Below, in pieces: positions 7,780 to 17,252 of a stretch of 64,000 nucleotides of DNA. Made by a program: the position numbers and the translations under genes. Origin of the DNA: Flavobacterium psychrotrophum (lineage in GTDB: Bacteria > Bacteroidota > Bacteroidia > Flavobacteriales > Flavobacteriaceae); assembly GCF_003403075.1 (NCBI RefSeq), contig NZ_CP031557.1:682001-746000 (forward strand), read 5' to 3'. How positions within the stretch are numbered: position 1 is the stretch's first letter; each line of letters begins with the position of its first letter. A model generated the notes under the pieces. That model was not told the origin of the DNA. It was given only the letters and a program-made list of their open reading frames with translations, and did not search any database.

Positions 7780-7807
7780 CAACAACTGACAACCGAAAAC
7801 CAGCAAC
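7780..7807 (-). repeat. Inverted copy of the heptamer repeat
   Basis: On the minus strand the units read GTTGCTG, GTTTTCG, GTTGTCA and GTTGTTG. They abut the alcohol dehydrogenase stop codon and oppose the heptamers at 7533-7574. The 90 bp between the terminator and this array contain no gene that I can support. Confidence 0.75.
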
Positions 7808-8856
7808 TAATTCTTCATCGAAGCCATATCTATCACAAAGCGGTATTTCACATCGCTTTTCAGCATACGGTCATACGCTTCGTTAATGTAGCTCATGTCA
7901 ATTACTTCAACGTCAGACGTAATGTTGTGCTCTGCGCAGTAATCCAGCATTTCCTGGGTTTCTTTAATACCGCCAATAAGGCTTCCCATAATGCTGCGGC
8001 GTTTGCCAATAAGGCTGAATGCAGGTGTTGTAGATGGAGTTTCGGGCACACCAAGCACCACCATAGTACCGTTTTTACGCAATAGGTTAAGGTATGTAGC
8101 ATACTCATGCTGTGCCGATATGGTATTGATAATAAAATCAAAACTATTTTGCAGGCCGGCCATTATAGCAGGGTCAGTGGTAAGTGCAAAGTTATGCGCA
8201 CCCAGTTGGCGTGCATCAGCTTCTTTACTTGGGCTGGTGCTTAGCATCGTAACTTCAGCGCCAAAAGAGGCTGCAAATTTCACGGCCATGTGGCCAAGTC
8301 CGCCCAGTCCTAATACAGCAACTTTATGGCCTTTACCCACATTTAGGTGACGTAGGGGAGAGTAGGTAGTAATACCCGCGCAAAGCAGTGGTGCAACGCC
8401 CTCTAGTGGTAACTTGTCAGATACGTGCAGGGCATACTTTTCATCTACGCTAATGCTGGTAGAATAACCACCATAAGTAGGAATTGTAGTGCCACGCTCA
8501 TAGCTGTTGTAGGTACCGGTCATGCCTTCTTCGCAGTATTGCTCTTCGCCCTCAATGCAGCTCTGGCAGTGGCGGCAAGAGTCTACAAAGCAGCCCACAC
8601 CGGCAAGTTCGCCCACTTTAAAAGCAGTAACATCGCTACCCACAGCAATAATACGGCCCACAATTTCGTGGCCGGGAACCACAGGGTATTTTGCCGGCCC
8701 CCACTCGCTGCGCGCTGTGTGAATGTCGCTGTGGCATACACCACTATATAAAATATCGATTTGTATCTGGTGAGCCGTAAGTTCATTACGCTCAAATTCA
8801 AACGGTTTTAGCGGGTTTGTTGCATCATACGCCGCATAAGCATTTACTTTAATCAT
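7807..8856 (-). CDS. Zinc-dependent NAD(P) alcohol dehydrogenase
   Basis: The 349-residue medium-chain dehydrogenase has catalytic zinc ligands Cys41 and His63-Glu64 (GVCHSD and PGHE) and structural zinc ligands Cys94, Cys97, Cys100 and Cys108 in CRHCQSCIEGEEQYC. The Rossmann motif is LGLGGLGHMAVKF. The overall pattern matches the cinnamyl-alcohol-dehydrogenase/YahK-like branch, which reduces broad aldehydes with NADPH. It is a single gene, convergent with the rhodanese operon. The physiological aldehyde is unknown. Confidence 0.93.
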   Translation of the reverse strand: MIKVNAYAAYDATNPLKPFEFERNELTAHQIQIDILYSGVCHSDIHTARSEWGPAKYPVVPGHEIVGRIIAVGSDVTAFKVGELAGVGCFVDSCRHCQSCIEGEEQYCEEGMTGTYNSYERGTTIPTYGGYSTSISVDEKYALHVSDKLPLEGVAPLLCAGITTYSPLRHLNVGKGHKVAVLGLGGLGHMAVKFAASFGAEVTMLSTSPSKEADARQLGAHNFALTTDPAIMAGLQNSFDFIINTISAQHEYATYLNLLRKNGTMVVLGVPETPSTTPAFSLIGKRRSIMGSLIGGIKETQEMLDYCAEHNITSDVEVIDMSYINEAYDRMLKSDVKYRFVIDMASMKN

Positions 8857-9009
8857 CGTTTATTGTTTTGGGTTATTTGTTTATTTTGTTCAGTGTTCAG
8901 TATTTCAATTATATCTCTAAAGTTTAGGTACTCATTTAAAATCTATAATTTAAAATAGAGTAGGCATCTATTATCTCTCATCTATAATCTTCCCTCTTAT
9001 TTTAAACAA

Positions 9010-9714
9010 TCACTTAAGCCTTTCGCCAAGCTCCCTGCGGTAAGTTATGCCTATGGGTACTTCGGTACGGCGTATTACCACATGGTCTTTATGTACTTCG
9101 TCAACCTTATCTAAAGCCACAATATACGACTTATGCGCCCTCATGAATTTAGACGATGGCAGCAGCTTTTCAAGGTCGTTTGTGGTAATGGTTGCCATAT
9201 AATAGCGCTTTGGCGTAAAAATCTTTACATAATTACCAAAGCTCTGGGCATATAAAATCTGGTCGAGTTCTATGTTCAGGTTGTCGCTGTCTACCTTTAC
9301 CGTAATGTGGCCGGTAACCTCCTGTTGTTTTTGATCAGGTTTTTCGCTCGCAAGCTCCAAATATCGGGTAATTGATTTTAAGAACCTCGGGTAAAAAATG
9401 GGCTTCAGCAGGTAATCCATCACACCGTAATCATAACTTTCCAGTGCAAACTCGCTGTAGGCTGTGGTAAGCACCGTGCGCGGGCGAACCTTTAGTTTTT
9501 TTAGCAGATCCATTCCGGTGATTTCCGGCATATTAATATCCAGGAACATTAAATCAGGTGTATGGTTTTCAAGATACTCTAAGGCGTCACGCCCATTATA
9601 GGCCTGAAAAACCAACTCCAGTGCAGGATTTTGTTTTATGTAACTGGCAAGTACATAATGTGCAGCGGGCTCATCGTCCACAATAATACATTGTATGATG
9701 GCGCTGTTACTCAT
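9010..9714 (-). CDS. LytTR family response regulator
   Basis: The 234-residue protein has a receiver domain (about 7-125) with acidic IIVDDE, phospho-acceptor Asp59 in MFLDINMP and Lys in YLLKP. A C-terminal LytTR DNA-binding domain occupies about 135-234 (FMRAHKSYIVALDKV). Its ATG overlaps the upstream kinase stop by 4 bp, so the two form a coupled two-component pair. The pair is divergent from the tolC-RND efflux operon, which makes that operon a likely target. Confidence 0.94.
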   Translation of the reverse strand: MSNSAIIQCIIVDDEPAAHYVLASYIKQNPALELVFQAYNGRDALEYLENHTPDLMFLDINMPEITGMDLLKKLKVRPRTVLTTAYSEFALESYDYGVMDYLLKPIFYPRFLKSITRYLELASEKPDQKQQEVTGHITVKVDSDNLNIELDQILYAQSFGNYVKIFTPKRYYMATITTNDLEKLLPSSKFMRAHKSYIVALDKVDEVHKDHVVIRRTEVPIGITYRRELGERLK

Positions 9715-10739
9715 AATCTTTTTAACTGTAATTGTAAATGTACTTCAAAAATACCGTTCTCCTTAATATCCAGCTTGTAGTTGCTGCCATATTGCAGGTT
9801 TAAACGTTCGGTAGTATTGCGTATGCCTATTTTGGTAGAGATAACTTCGCTTTTATTTTCGGGTACCGAGTTTTTTACCAGCAGGTCAAGCTTGCCTTCT
9901 TTAACAGAGATAATAATATCTACAAAGCACTTTTCTATGGTACAGGTACCGTGTTTAAAGGCGTTCTCTATAAAACAGATAAGCAGCATGGGCGGAATTT
10001 TATAGGCCCCTTCATCATCAATGTCGCTGGTAAAGCTAATGTTACAGCGGTAGCCTACACGCTCTTTTTCAAGTTCTACATAGCTGCTTAAAAAGTTAAC
10101 CTCATCTTCCAGGGGTACACATTGCCGTTCATTACTTTCCAGCTGGTAGCGCATAAGTTGCGATACGTGCATTATCAGCTCTGGTGTGCGCTGCGGAAAT
10201 TGCAGGCTTATACCATATAATGTATTAAAAGTATTAAATAAAAAGTGAGGGTTAAGCTGCTCCTTAAGCGAGTTAAGCTGTGCCTGGTTATAGAGCAGTT
10301 TTTCGCTGTCGAGCTTTTTACGGTCCCTGTAAAATTTAAAAATAATGAGTACAGATAGTATGCAGATAAGTGTTGCTACAAGCGTTGCCGCCTGAAAAAG
10401 GTAGCTTTGCTGCTCGCTTGATTTGTAAAGGAAACAGTTTTTATAGATCCAGGCGTTTGTAACCTTATACATGACTATGGAAAATACAAACACTAAAGCG
10501 CCCGATGCCAGCGCATAAATAACAGGTTTATGTTTTTTTAGCAATATGGGCAGCAGCAGCCAGCGGTTAAGCTGGGCATGGCTGTATAATAAAAGAAAGT
10601 AGAAAAAGCCACTCCATACACCCTTCCACGACTTTATTAATATCCAGTCGTTAAGGGTAAAGAGGATAAAGCTGAATACAAGTATCAGCAGCTCCTGCCA
10701 CCATTTGTTTTCTATGATATTTTTAAAGGTACGCTTCAT
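9711..10739 (-). CDS. LytS-type membrane sensor histidine kinase
   Basis: The 342-residue protein has four hydrophobic membrane segments in the first 145 residues with short loops. A cytoplasmic His_kinase domain follows: H box LNPHFLFNTFNTLYG near 165, N box FIENAFKHG near 255, and a GIRNTTERLNLQYG segment near the end. There is no large periplasmic sensor, so the signal is probably sensed in or near the membrane. It forms a 4-bp overlap with its LytTR partner. Confidence 0.93.
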   Translation of the reverse strand: MKRTFKNIIENKWWQELLILVFSFILFTLNDWILIKSWKGVWSGFFYFLLLYSHAQLNRWLLLPILLKKHKPVIYALASGALVFVFSIVMYKVTNAWIYKNCFLYKSSEQQSYLFQAATLVATLICILSVLIIFKFYRDRKKLDSEKLLYNQAQLNSLKEQLNPHFLFNTFNTLYGISLQFPQRTPELIMHVSQLMRYQLESNERQCVPLEDEVNFLSSYVELEKERVGYRCNISFTSDIDDEGAYKIPPMLLICFIENAFKHGTCTIEKCFVDIIISVKEGKLDLLVKNSVPENKSEVISTKIGIRNTTERLNLQYGSNYKLDIKENGIFEVHLQLQLKRL

Positions 10740-10826
10740 TTACAGTTTTAAAACTTTACAAAGAAACTATATATTGTTATAACTGTAATAATTTCTCTGA
10801 CGAATTAAATACGTCATTTTAAACAG

Positions 10827-10855
10827 TTGTTTAAATATTTGCTGCCTTACATTTG
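10827..10855 (+). promoter_or_regulatory. Promoter of the tolC-RND-adaptor operon
   Basis: TTG at 10827-10829, an 18-nt spacer and TACATTTG at 10848-10855 match the Bacteroidota promoter consensus. The -7 element ends 35 bp before the ATG at 10891. Confidence 0.7.
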
Positions 10856-10890
10856 TGCCCACATTAATATCTTACTATAAAACCCATCAC

Positions 10891-12270
10891 ATGCACAAAA
10901 AATCAACAATGCTGCTGATGTTGCTGTTTGTCCTTCAGGGCTATAGCCAAAATCTCTCACTCAGGGATGCTATAGATACCGGTATGGCAAACTACGGCCT
11001 TGTAAAAGCCAAAGGCAAATATGCCGAGGCTGCGCAGGAAACCGTTAAACAAACGCGGCGTGACTATCTGCCTAACCTAAACCTTTCTGCACAGCAGGAC
11101 TACGGTACCGTAAACGGCCAGAACGGCCCGCTTTATGGTTTTGGAGGTCTTGGTGTAGCCTCTTCAGGATTGCCGCTTGCCGAACAAAACTGGAATGCCG
11201 CCTTTGGTGCCCTGTACCTTGCTAACGTTAACTGGGACTTCTTTACCTTCGGGCGGATGAAGCAGCGCATTACCCTGGCTAAAGCCGATGCCGAGCGCCA
11301 GCAAAAAGACTTTGAGCAGGAGCAGTTTCAGCAAAAAGTTCGTATAGCGGGTGCTTACCTTAACCTGCTTGCCAGTCAGCGACTTGTAATTTCACAAAAG
11401 AAAAACCTTGACCGTACAACGGTAGTGTTAAACAATGCTGCGGTTCGTGTTAAAAATGGCCTGTTGCCCGGGGTAGACTCTACACTGGCATCTGCCGAAG
11501 TATCAAGGGCTAAGATAGCACTTAACCAGCTTAAAGAGCAGGTAAAGATGCAAAATGCCGAGCTAATACGACTTATGGGGGTAGAACCCAAAGATTTTGC
11601 GGCCGATACCACACTCGTAGCACGCATACCTAAAGCGGCGATTACTGCTGAGGTTAACGACAGCCTTAACCCAATACGCCTTTTTTACCAGAGCAGGGTT
11701 AACTACAGTAACCAGCAGGAAAAGCTTTTCCGTCGCGAGTACTGGCCTACGTTCAGCCTGTTTGGTGTGTTCCAGACAAGGGGATCGGGTTTTAACTCTA
11801 ATTATGCTACAGACCAGACATCGTTTACCCAAAACTATGGCGATGGCATAAGCCCTACGCGCCAAAACTACCTTATGGGTGTAGGCGTTACCTGGAACCT
11901 TACCACCATAGCACGTTCGTCTAAAAAAGTAAGTGCGCAGAAGTTAATATCTGAAGGACTAAAAGAAGAATATAAAGCAATTGATACGCAATTAAAAGCA
12001 CAGCTTGATGCTGCCAATGCCCGCATGGGCTTTGCACTCGAAAATTATCGCGAGGCACCACGCCAGGTTAGCGCTGCACAGCAGGCTTACCTGCAACGCA
12101 CTACGCTTTACAAGAACGGGCTTACCAATCTTGTAGATGTTACCCAGGCGCTATACACGCTAAACCGTGCAGAGACAGACCGCGATGTTATTTATACCAA
12201 TGTGTGGCAGGCCCTGCTGATGAAGGCTGCTGCGGTAGGCGACTTTAACCTGTTTATCAACGAATTTTAA
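10891..12270 (+). CDS. TolC family outer-membrane efflux protein
   Basis: The frame is open from a GTG at 10855, but the ATG at 10891 gives a proper signal peptide (MHKKSTMLLMLLFVLQGYSQ) and lies after the promoter, so I choose it (459 residues). The mature protein has the two long helical repeats of TolC-type channels, for example the YAEAAQETVKQTRRDYLPNLNLSAQQ region and the later GLTNLVDVTQALYTLNRAETD near the C-terminus. It is the first gene of an operon with an RND pump (12-bp gap) and an adaptor. Confidence 0.92.
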   Translation: MHKKSTMLLMLLFVLQGYSQNLSLRDAIDTGMANYGLVKAKGKYAEAAQETVKQTRRDYLPNLNLSAQQDYGTVNGQNGPLYGFGGLGVASSGLPLAEQNWNAAFGALYLANVNWDFFTFGRMKQRITLAKADAERQQKDFEQEQFQQKVRIAGAYLNLLASQRLVISQKKNLDRTTVVLNNAAVRVKNGLLPGVDSTLASAEVSRAKIALNQLKEQVKMQNAELIRLMGVEPKDFAADTTLVARIPKAAITAEVNDSLNPIRLFYQSRVNYSNQQEKLFRREYWPTFSLFGVFQTRGSGFNSNYATDQTSFTQNYGDGISPTRQNYLMGVGVTWNLTTIARSSKKVSAQKLISEGLKEEYKAIDTQLKAQLDAANARMGFALENYREAPRQVSAAQQAYLQRTTLYKNGLTNLVDVTQALYTLNRAETDRDVIYTNVWQALLMKAAAVGDFNLFINEF

Positions 12271-12282
12271 TCACCACTCAAC

Positions 12283-15200
12283 ATGAATTTAATACGTTTT
12301 GCGCTTCGCAAACCTATATCGATACTGGTGCTAGTTGCCGGGCTCTTTTTCTTCGGAATCGGGGCTATAAGGGACATTAAGGTAGACATCCTGCCAAAGA
12401 TGAACCTGCCGGTTATTTACCTGGCCCACCCCTTTAGCGGTTATACGCCAGACCAGATGGAGTCGTATTTCGCAAAGAACTACGTAAACATCATGCTTTT
12501 TGCCAATGGTGTAAAAAGCATAGAAACTAAAAACATACAGGGTCTTACCCTGATGAAGATAAGCTACTACGAAGATACGAACATGGCACAGGCCGCCGCA
12601 GAAATGAGCGCCCTGAGCAACAGGATACAGGCTGCCTTCCCACCGGGGTCGCAACCGCCGTTTATTATCCGTTTTGATGCTTCGTCACTTCCGGTAGGGC
12701 AGTTGGTACTGAGCAGTAAAACGCGCAGTAATAACGAGCTTCAGGATTTGGCTAACGTATATGTGCGTGCCTCGTTTACTAATATTCCCGGTTTGCTTTC
12801 GCCACCACCTTTTGGAGGTAGCCCCCGCACGATCGAAATAAACGTAGACCCTGCAAGGCTAAACAGCTTTAACCTTACACCAGACCAGGTGGTAGAAGCC
12901 ATAAGGCTTAATAACCAGACGGCTCCATCGGGTAACGTAAGGGTAGGAGACAAGAACTACCTGACACCTACAAACAACACCATACATGAAATTAAGGACT
13001 TTGAGAAGATCCCTATTTTTAAGGGTGGTGTGCAAAACCTTTATCTTAGCGACGTAGCTACGGTTAAAGACGGAGCTGACGTTACTAATGGTTATGCCCT
13101 TGTAAACGGTAAACGATCTGTATATGTAAGTATTGCAAAAGCAGGTGATGCCTCTACTTGGGATGTGGTTAAAAACCTTAAGGCTAACCTGCCTAAAATA
13201 CAAAGCACCCTGCCGCCGGACGTTTCTATTTCGTATGAATTTGACCAGTCGGTATATGTAATCAACTCGGTTAAGAGCCTTATTACTGAAGGGGTTATTG
13301 GGGCGGTTCTTACCGGGCTTATGGTAATACTTTTTCTTGGAGATAAAAGGGCTGCGTTTATTGTTATCCTTACCATACCTATCTCTGTAATATCGGGTGT
13401 ATTATTCCTTAAATTATTTGGGCAAACCATCAACCTGATGTCGCTTTCCGGCCTTGCGCTTGCTATCGGTATCCTTGTCGACGAAAGTACGGTTACGATA
13501 GAAAACATTCACCAGCACCTCGACATGGGTAAACCCAAAGCACTCGCTATTTGGGATGCGTGTAAGGAAATAGCACTGCCTAAATTGCTTATCCTTTTAT
13601 GTATCCTTGCTGTATTTGCGCCGGCCTTTACCATGGTAGGCATACCGGGGGCACTGTTCCTGCCGCTTGCTATGGCCATTGGTTTCTCTATGATTGTGTC
13701 GTTCCTGCTTTCGCAGACGTTTGTACCGGTTATGGCAAACTGGGTAATGAAATCGCACCATGACGATAAGCAACATGGCGAACTTACCACTCCGGCAGAA
13801 GAAGTATATGTACATAGGGATGCTTTTGCTGACCGCGAAGATTATAACAACGACGGTAAGATGAGCCGTTTCGAAAAGTTTAGGGTTGGCTTTATGAAGC
13901 TTATCGACAGGCTGCTGCCAAAGCGTAAGTTTATTGGTATTGCTTATCTTTTAGTTATTACCGGGCTTGCGGTACTTTTCCTTAATGTAATAGGGCAGGA
14001 TGTATTCCCGAGGATAAACAGCAGCCAGTTCCAGCTCCGCATCCGTGCGCCGTTTGGTACCCGTATGGAACGTACCGAAGAAAAAACGCTGAAGGTTCTT
14101 AAAGAAATAGAAAATACTGTAGGTAAAGAACACATAGGTATATCATCGGTTTATGTAGGTATGCACCCGTCATTGTATTCGGTTTCGCCTATCTACTTAT
14201 TTATGTCAGGCCCTCATGAAGCGGTGTTCCAGATCGCGCTTAAAGACTACCACCATGACATGGACGACTTTAAAGATGAGCTCCGCAAGCGCATTGCCAA
14301 AATAGAGCCGGACCTTAAGGTGTCTTTTGAGCCGATAGAGCTTACCGATAAGGTATTGAGCCAGGGTTCGCCTACGCCAATAGAGATACGTTTTGCAGGC
14401 AAGAACAAAAAGATAAATGAGCAATATGCCAATAAGGTAATTGCACAGCTTAATAAAATCGATTACTACCGTGATGTGCAGATAGCACAGCCCATACACT
14501 ACCCGGCACTCAATATTGAAATAGACAGGGTACGCGCCGCGCAGCTTGGGGTAGACATGAGCGATATTTCGCGCTCGCTTATAGCCAGTACATCATCATC
14601 GCGTTATACCGATAAAAATACCTGGATAGACGAGAAGGCAGGCCTGTCTTATAACGTGCAGGTACAGGTACCGCTGGATAAGATGCAAACCGAGCAGGAT
14701 ATTGCTAATATCCCGTTATTGCGCAACTCGGTACGTCCAGTATTGGGCGATGTTGCCACTATTACCCACGTAGATACACGTGGCGAAAACGACAACCTGG
14801 GTGCTATGCCATATATATCGGTAACGGCAAACGTAAACCATACCGACCTTGGTACAGCGAGTAAAGACGTGAATAAGATAATTGCCGGATTGGGCGAACT
14901 GCCACGTGGCCTTTTTGTAGAGCCTATAGGCCTTAGTAAAGTACTTAGTGAAACTATGAAAAGCCTTGAAACCGGACTGTTAATAGCAGTTGTTGTTATC
15001 TTCCTTATGCTAGCGGCTAACTTCCAGTCGTTCCGGGTGTCGCTGGTTATCCTTACGGCTGTTCCGGCGGTGGTACTGGGCTCGCTGCTGTTGCTGCTTG
15101 CCACAGGTTCTACGCTAAACTTACAATCGTATATGGGTATCATCATGTCCGTCGGGGTATCTATTGCTAACGCCGTACTGCTTGTTACCAATGCCGAACA

Positions 15201-15516
15201 CCTCCGTAAGGAGAATGGGGGAGACGCACTCAAGGCAGCACGTGAGGCAGCTTCTACGCGACTTCGCCCCATCATTATGACCTCTGTAGCCATGATTGCC
15301 GGTATGCTGCCTATGGCTATTGGCCACGGCGAAAGCGGCGAGCAGGTATCGCCACTGGGCCGTGCCGTAATTGGCGGATTATTGTTCTCTACCATTACCG
15401 TACTGGTTATTTTGCCTGTTATCTTTGCATGGGCACAGGGCAAGGCAACCATACAGTCGCCATCATTAGATCCTGAAGATGAAGAAAGCAAACATTATGT
15501 ACCCTCACACCAATAA
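12283..15516 (+). CDS. RND superfamily inner-membrane efflux pump
   Basis: The 1077-residue protein has the usual RND length and layout: TM1 at the N-terminus (RKPISILVLVAGLFFFGIG), a large periplasmic loop, TM2-6, a second loop and TM7-12. TM4 reads LAIGILVDESTVTIENIHQ with Asp400 and Glu401, where drug pumps often have Asp-Asp. Overall it resembles the AcrB/HAE-1 branch more than heavy-metal CusA, but the substrate is open. A 40-residue hydrophilic insert (HDDKQHGELTTPAEEVYVHR onward) follows TM6. The gene ends 1 bp before the adaptor ATG. Confidence 0.95.
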   Translation: MNLIRFALRKPISILVLVAGLFFFGIGAIRDIKVDILPKMNLPVIYLAHPFSGYTPDQMESYFAKNYVNIMLFANGVKSIETKNIQGLTLMKISYYEDTNMAQAAAEMSALSNRIQAAFPPGSQPPFIIRFDASSLPVGQLVLSSKTRSNNELQDLANVYVRASFTNIPGLLSPPPFGGSPRTIEINVDPARLNSFNLTPDQVVEAIRLNNQTAPSGNVRVGDKNYLTPTNNTIHEIKDFEKIPIFKGGVQNLYLSDVATVKDGADVTNGYALVNGKRSVYVSIAKAGDASTWDVVKNLKANLPKIQSTLPPDVSISYEFDQSVYVINSVKSLITEGVIGAVLTGLMVILFLGDKRAAFIVILTIPISVISGVLFLKLFGQTINLMSLSGLALAIGILVDESTVTIENIHQHLDMGKPKALAIWDACKEIALPKLLILLCILAVFAPAFTMVGIPGALFLPLAMAIGFSMIVSFLLSQTFVPVMANWVMKSHHDDKQHGELTTPAEEVYVHRDAFADREDYNNDGKMSRFEKFRVGFMKLIDRLLPKRKFIGIAYLLVITGLAVLFLNVIGQDVFPRINSSQFQLRIRAPFGTRMERTEEKTLKVLKEIENTVGKEHIGISSVYVGMHPSLYSVSPIYLFMSGPHEAVFQIALKDYHHDMDDFKDELRKRIAKIEPDLKVSFEPIELTDKVLSQGSPTPIEIRFAGKNKKINEQYANKVIAQLNKIDYYRDVQIAQPIHYPALNIEIDRVRAAQLGVDMSDISRSLIASTSSSRYTDKNTWIDEKAGLSYNVQVQVPLDKMQTEQDIANIPLLRNSVRPVLGDVATITHVDTRGENDNLGAMPYISVTANVNHTDLGTASKDVNKIIAGLGELPRGLFVEPIGLSKVLSETMKSLETGLLIAVVVIFLMLAANFQSFRVSLVILTAVPAVVLGSLLLLLATGSTLNLQSYMGIIMSVGVSIANAVLLVTNAEHLRKENGGDALKAAREAASTRLRPIIMTSVAMIAGMLPMAIGHGESGEQVSPLGRAVIGGLLFSTITVLVILPVIFAWAQGKATIQSPSLDPEDEESKHYVPSHQ

Positions 15517-15517
15517 T

Positions 15518-16603
15518 ATGAAAAAGATCACCCTACTATCATCAGCAGCCTTATCCCTGCTGTTACTATACAGCTGCGGCGAAGAAAAGAAAGAAGCGCC
15601 TGCAGCACCCGAAACTAAAACAGAAACGTTTGACCTGCAAAAGCAAAAAATGTCGAGCGAGATACGCCTTCCGGCAGAATTGCAGGGCTTTAAGCAAACA
15701 GATATTTATGCTAAAGTAAGCAGCTTTGTAAAAGAACTTAAGGTAGACATAGGCAGCCAGGTAAAAGCCGGTCAGTTGCTTATTGTGCTTGAGGCACCCG
15801 AGATAAGCTCGCAGCTTGCAGCTGCCGAAAGCCGCCTGCACAGTGCCGAGGCTGTTTATATGGCTACAAACGCTACTTACAACCGAATACTGGAAACCAG
15901 TAAGGTAGAAGGTACAATTTCTAAGAACGACCTTGACATAGCGCTTTCGCGCAAAAGCAGCGATTATGCACAGCTACAGGCTGCTAAAGCTGCACACCGC
16001 GAAATACAGGTTATGCAAAGCTACCTGCAAATACACGCTCCGTTTGATGGGGTTATATCTGCCCGTAACGTAAATACCGGTGCTTATGTAGGCCCTGCAG
16101 GAGCAGGCAGCACCCTGCCGTTATTTACCATACAGGACCAGCAAAAGCTTAGGCTTGCCGTATCGGTACCTGAGCTATATACTGCTTACCTGGGCGATGC
16201 TGAGGAAATATCTTTTAAAGTGACGCCGTTACCTAATGATAAGTTTACCGCTAAGATTGCCCGCCGCAGTGGTGCGCTGGATACCCGCCTGCGTAGCGAA
16301 AGGGTAGAGATGGATGTGGTTAATACGAACAAGAAACTGCTTCCGGGTATGGTGGCTGAGGTTATACTGCCGCTAAATGCTAAAGACAGTACGTATGTAG
16401 TGCCTAAAACAGCCGTGGTAAGCAGTGCCGAACGTATTTATGTAGTAACCGTGCAGGACAATAAATTTAAGCGTACCGGTATTGTTAAAGGCCGTGAGTA
16501 TGGCGATAATATAGAAATATACAGCGATAGCCTTAAAGTGAACCAAAAACTTGTAAAGGCTGCTAACGAAGAAATGCGAAACGGCGACCCCGCCAATAAC
16601 TAA
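15518..16603 (+). CDS. RND periplasmic adaptor (membrane fusion) lipoprotein
   Basis: An in-frame ATG at 15479 lies inside the RND gene, but the ATG at 15518 gives an SPII signal with LLYSC (Cys20) and starts 1 bp after the RND stop, so it is chosen (361 residues). The domains are typical: a lipoyl half-motif (SSFVKELKVDIGSQVKAGQL), a coiled-coil hairpin around 90-160, a second lipoyl half (IHAPFDGVISARNVNTGAYV), a beta-barrel and a membrane-proximal domain. It is last in the tolC-RND-adaptor operon; the order differs from the common adaptor-first arrangement. Confidence 0.95.
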   Translation: MKKITLLSSAALSLLLLYSCGEEKKEAPAAPETKTETFDLQKQKMSSEIRLPAELQGFKQTDIYAKVSSFVKELKVDIGSQVKAGQLLIVLEAPEISSQLAAAESRLHSAEAVYMATNATYNRILETSKVEGTISKNDLDIALSRKSSDYAQLQAAKAAHREIQVMQSYLQIHAPFDGVISARNVNTGAYVGPAGAGSTLPLFTIQDQQKLRLAVSVPELYTAYLGDAEEISFKVTPLPNDKFTAKIARRSGALDTRLRSERVEMDVVNTNKKLLPGMVAEVILPLNAKDSTYVVPKTAVVSSAERIYVVTVQDNKFKRTGIVKGREYGDNIEIYSDSLKVNQKLVKAANEEMRNGDPANN

Positions 16604-16641
16604 GGTATTACTATCCATCATAGTAATTTTTGTTTGGTTTT

Positions 16642-16673
16642 GAAGCCCTGTTCTTTTTAAAGAGCGGGGCTTC
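16642..16673 (+). terminator. Intrinsic terminator of the efflux operon
   Basis: A 15-bp stem with G-T wobbles, a 2-nt loop and a run of nine T follow the adaptor gene by 38 bp. Confidence 0.92.
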
Positions 16674-16710
16674 TTTTTTTTAATATTGAAGATTTAAAAT
16701 TGAAGATATA

Positions 16711-16781
16711 AGATTTGGAAATTGGGATTTGAAGATTGAAATTTGAGATTTGGAAATTGGGATTTGGAAATTGGGATTTGG
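16711..16781 (+). repeat. Degenerate tandem repeat (15-bp unit)
   Basis: Copies of GATTTGGAAATTGGG are seen three times with a more degenerate stretch between them. This resembles the low-complexity TTGG/ATTTG repeats often seen in Flavobacterium intergenic DNA. Confidence 0.75.
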
Positions 16782-16796
16782 TACTTCAAAAAAAAA

Positions 16797-16818
16797 GGGC
16801 CACCATTTACGGCAGCCC
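16797..16818 (-). terminator. Terminator downstream of the antiporter operon
   Basis: On the minus strand an 8-bp stem (GGGCTGCC / GGTGGCCC) with a 6-nt loop is followed by a run of nine T. Confidence 0.75.
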
Positions 16819-16864
16819 CTGACTAAACTCAGAAAGTAAGATAATTATAGTGGTTATTGGATGT

Positions 16865-17251
16865 CTATATAAACTTGTAGCCTACACCAAACGTCCAGAT
16901 GGCCTTATCATTGGCATTAAAGCCGTAGTATGGCGTTATGAACATCCAGTTGGTATATTCTATAATGGGCGATACCGCCAGCTTGGGAGTGGCCTTACTG
17001 TCTACAATAATAAGTGACGGAAAAGCACCTACACCTACTTTAAACTTTTTAGTAAACTTGTATTTAAGGCTTGGCCCACCCACATTGATGCCTAATGTTT
17101 CGGTGCCATAAGATACGGCTATCATACCGTCAAAACCGGCTTCAAACTTTTTCTCGGTAACAGGTAGCGTGGCAGTTGTAGCGGTTACTTCCTGTGCGGT
17201 TACATTGCCATACAGCATCAAAGCTGAGGCTAAAAATAAAATGCTCTTCAT
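16865..17251 (-). CDS. Small exported protein of unknown function
   Basis: The 128-residue protein has a signal peptide (about 1-19, ending VTAQ). The mature part alternates hydrophobic and polar residues with aromatic ends (GVGAFPSLIIV, IIEYTNWMFITPYYGF, IWTFGVGYKFI), and the terminal Phe-Ile recalls outer-membrane barrel proteins. It may be a small outer-membrane beta-barrel. It starts 1 bp after the antiporter stop, so it is co-transcribed with it. I do not recognise a named family. Confidence 0.75.
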   Translation of the reverse strand: MKSILFLASALMLYGNVTAQEVTATTATLPVTEKKFEAGFDGMIAVSYGTETLGINVGGPSLKYKFTKKFKVGVGAFPSLIIVDSKATPKLAVSPIIEYTNWMFITPYYGFNANDKAIWTFGVGYKFI

Positions 17252-17252
17252 A

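Noticed and set aside
7533..7807. CRISPR-like array in the heptamer repeats
   Set aside because: Units are 7 bp without spacers and no cas gene is near.
14649..15491. Long minus-strand open frame opposite the RND pump gene
   Set aside because: It is an antisense shadow of a well-supported gene, with Ser/Thr/Ile-rich composition and no motif.
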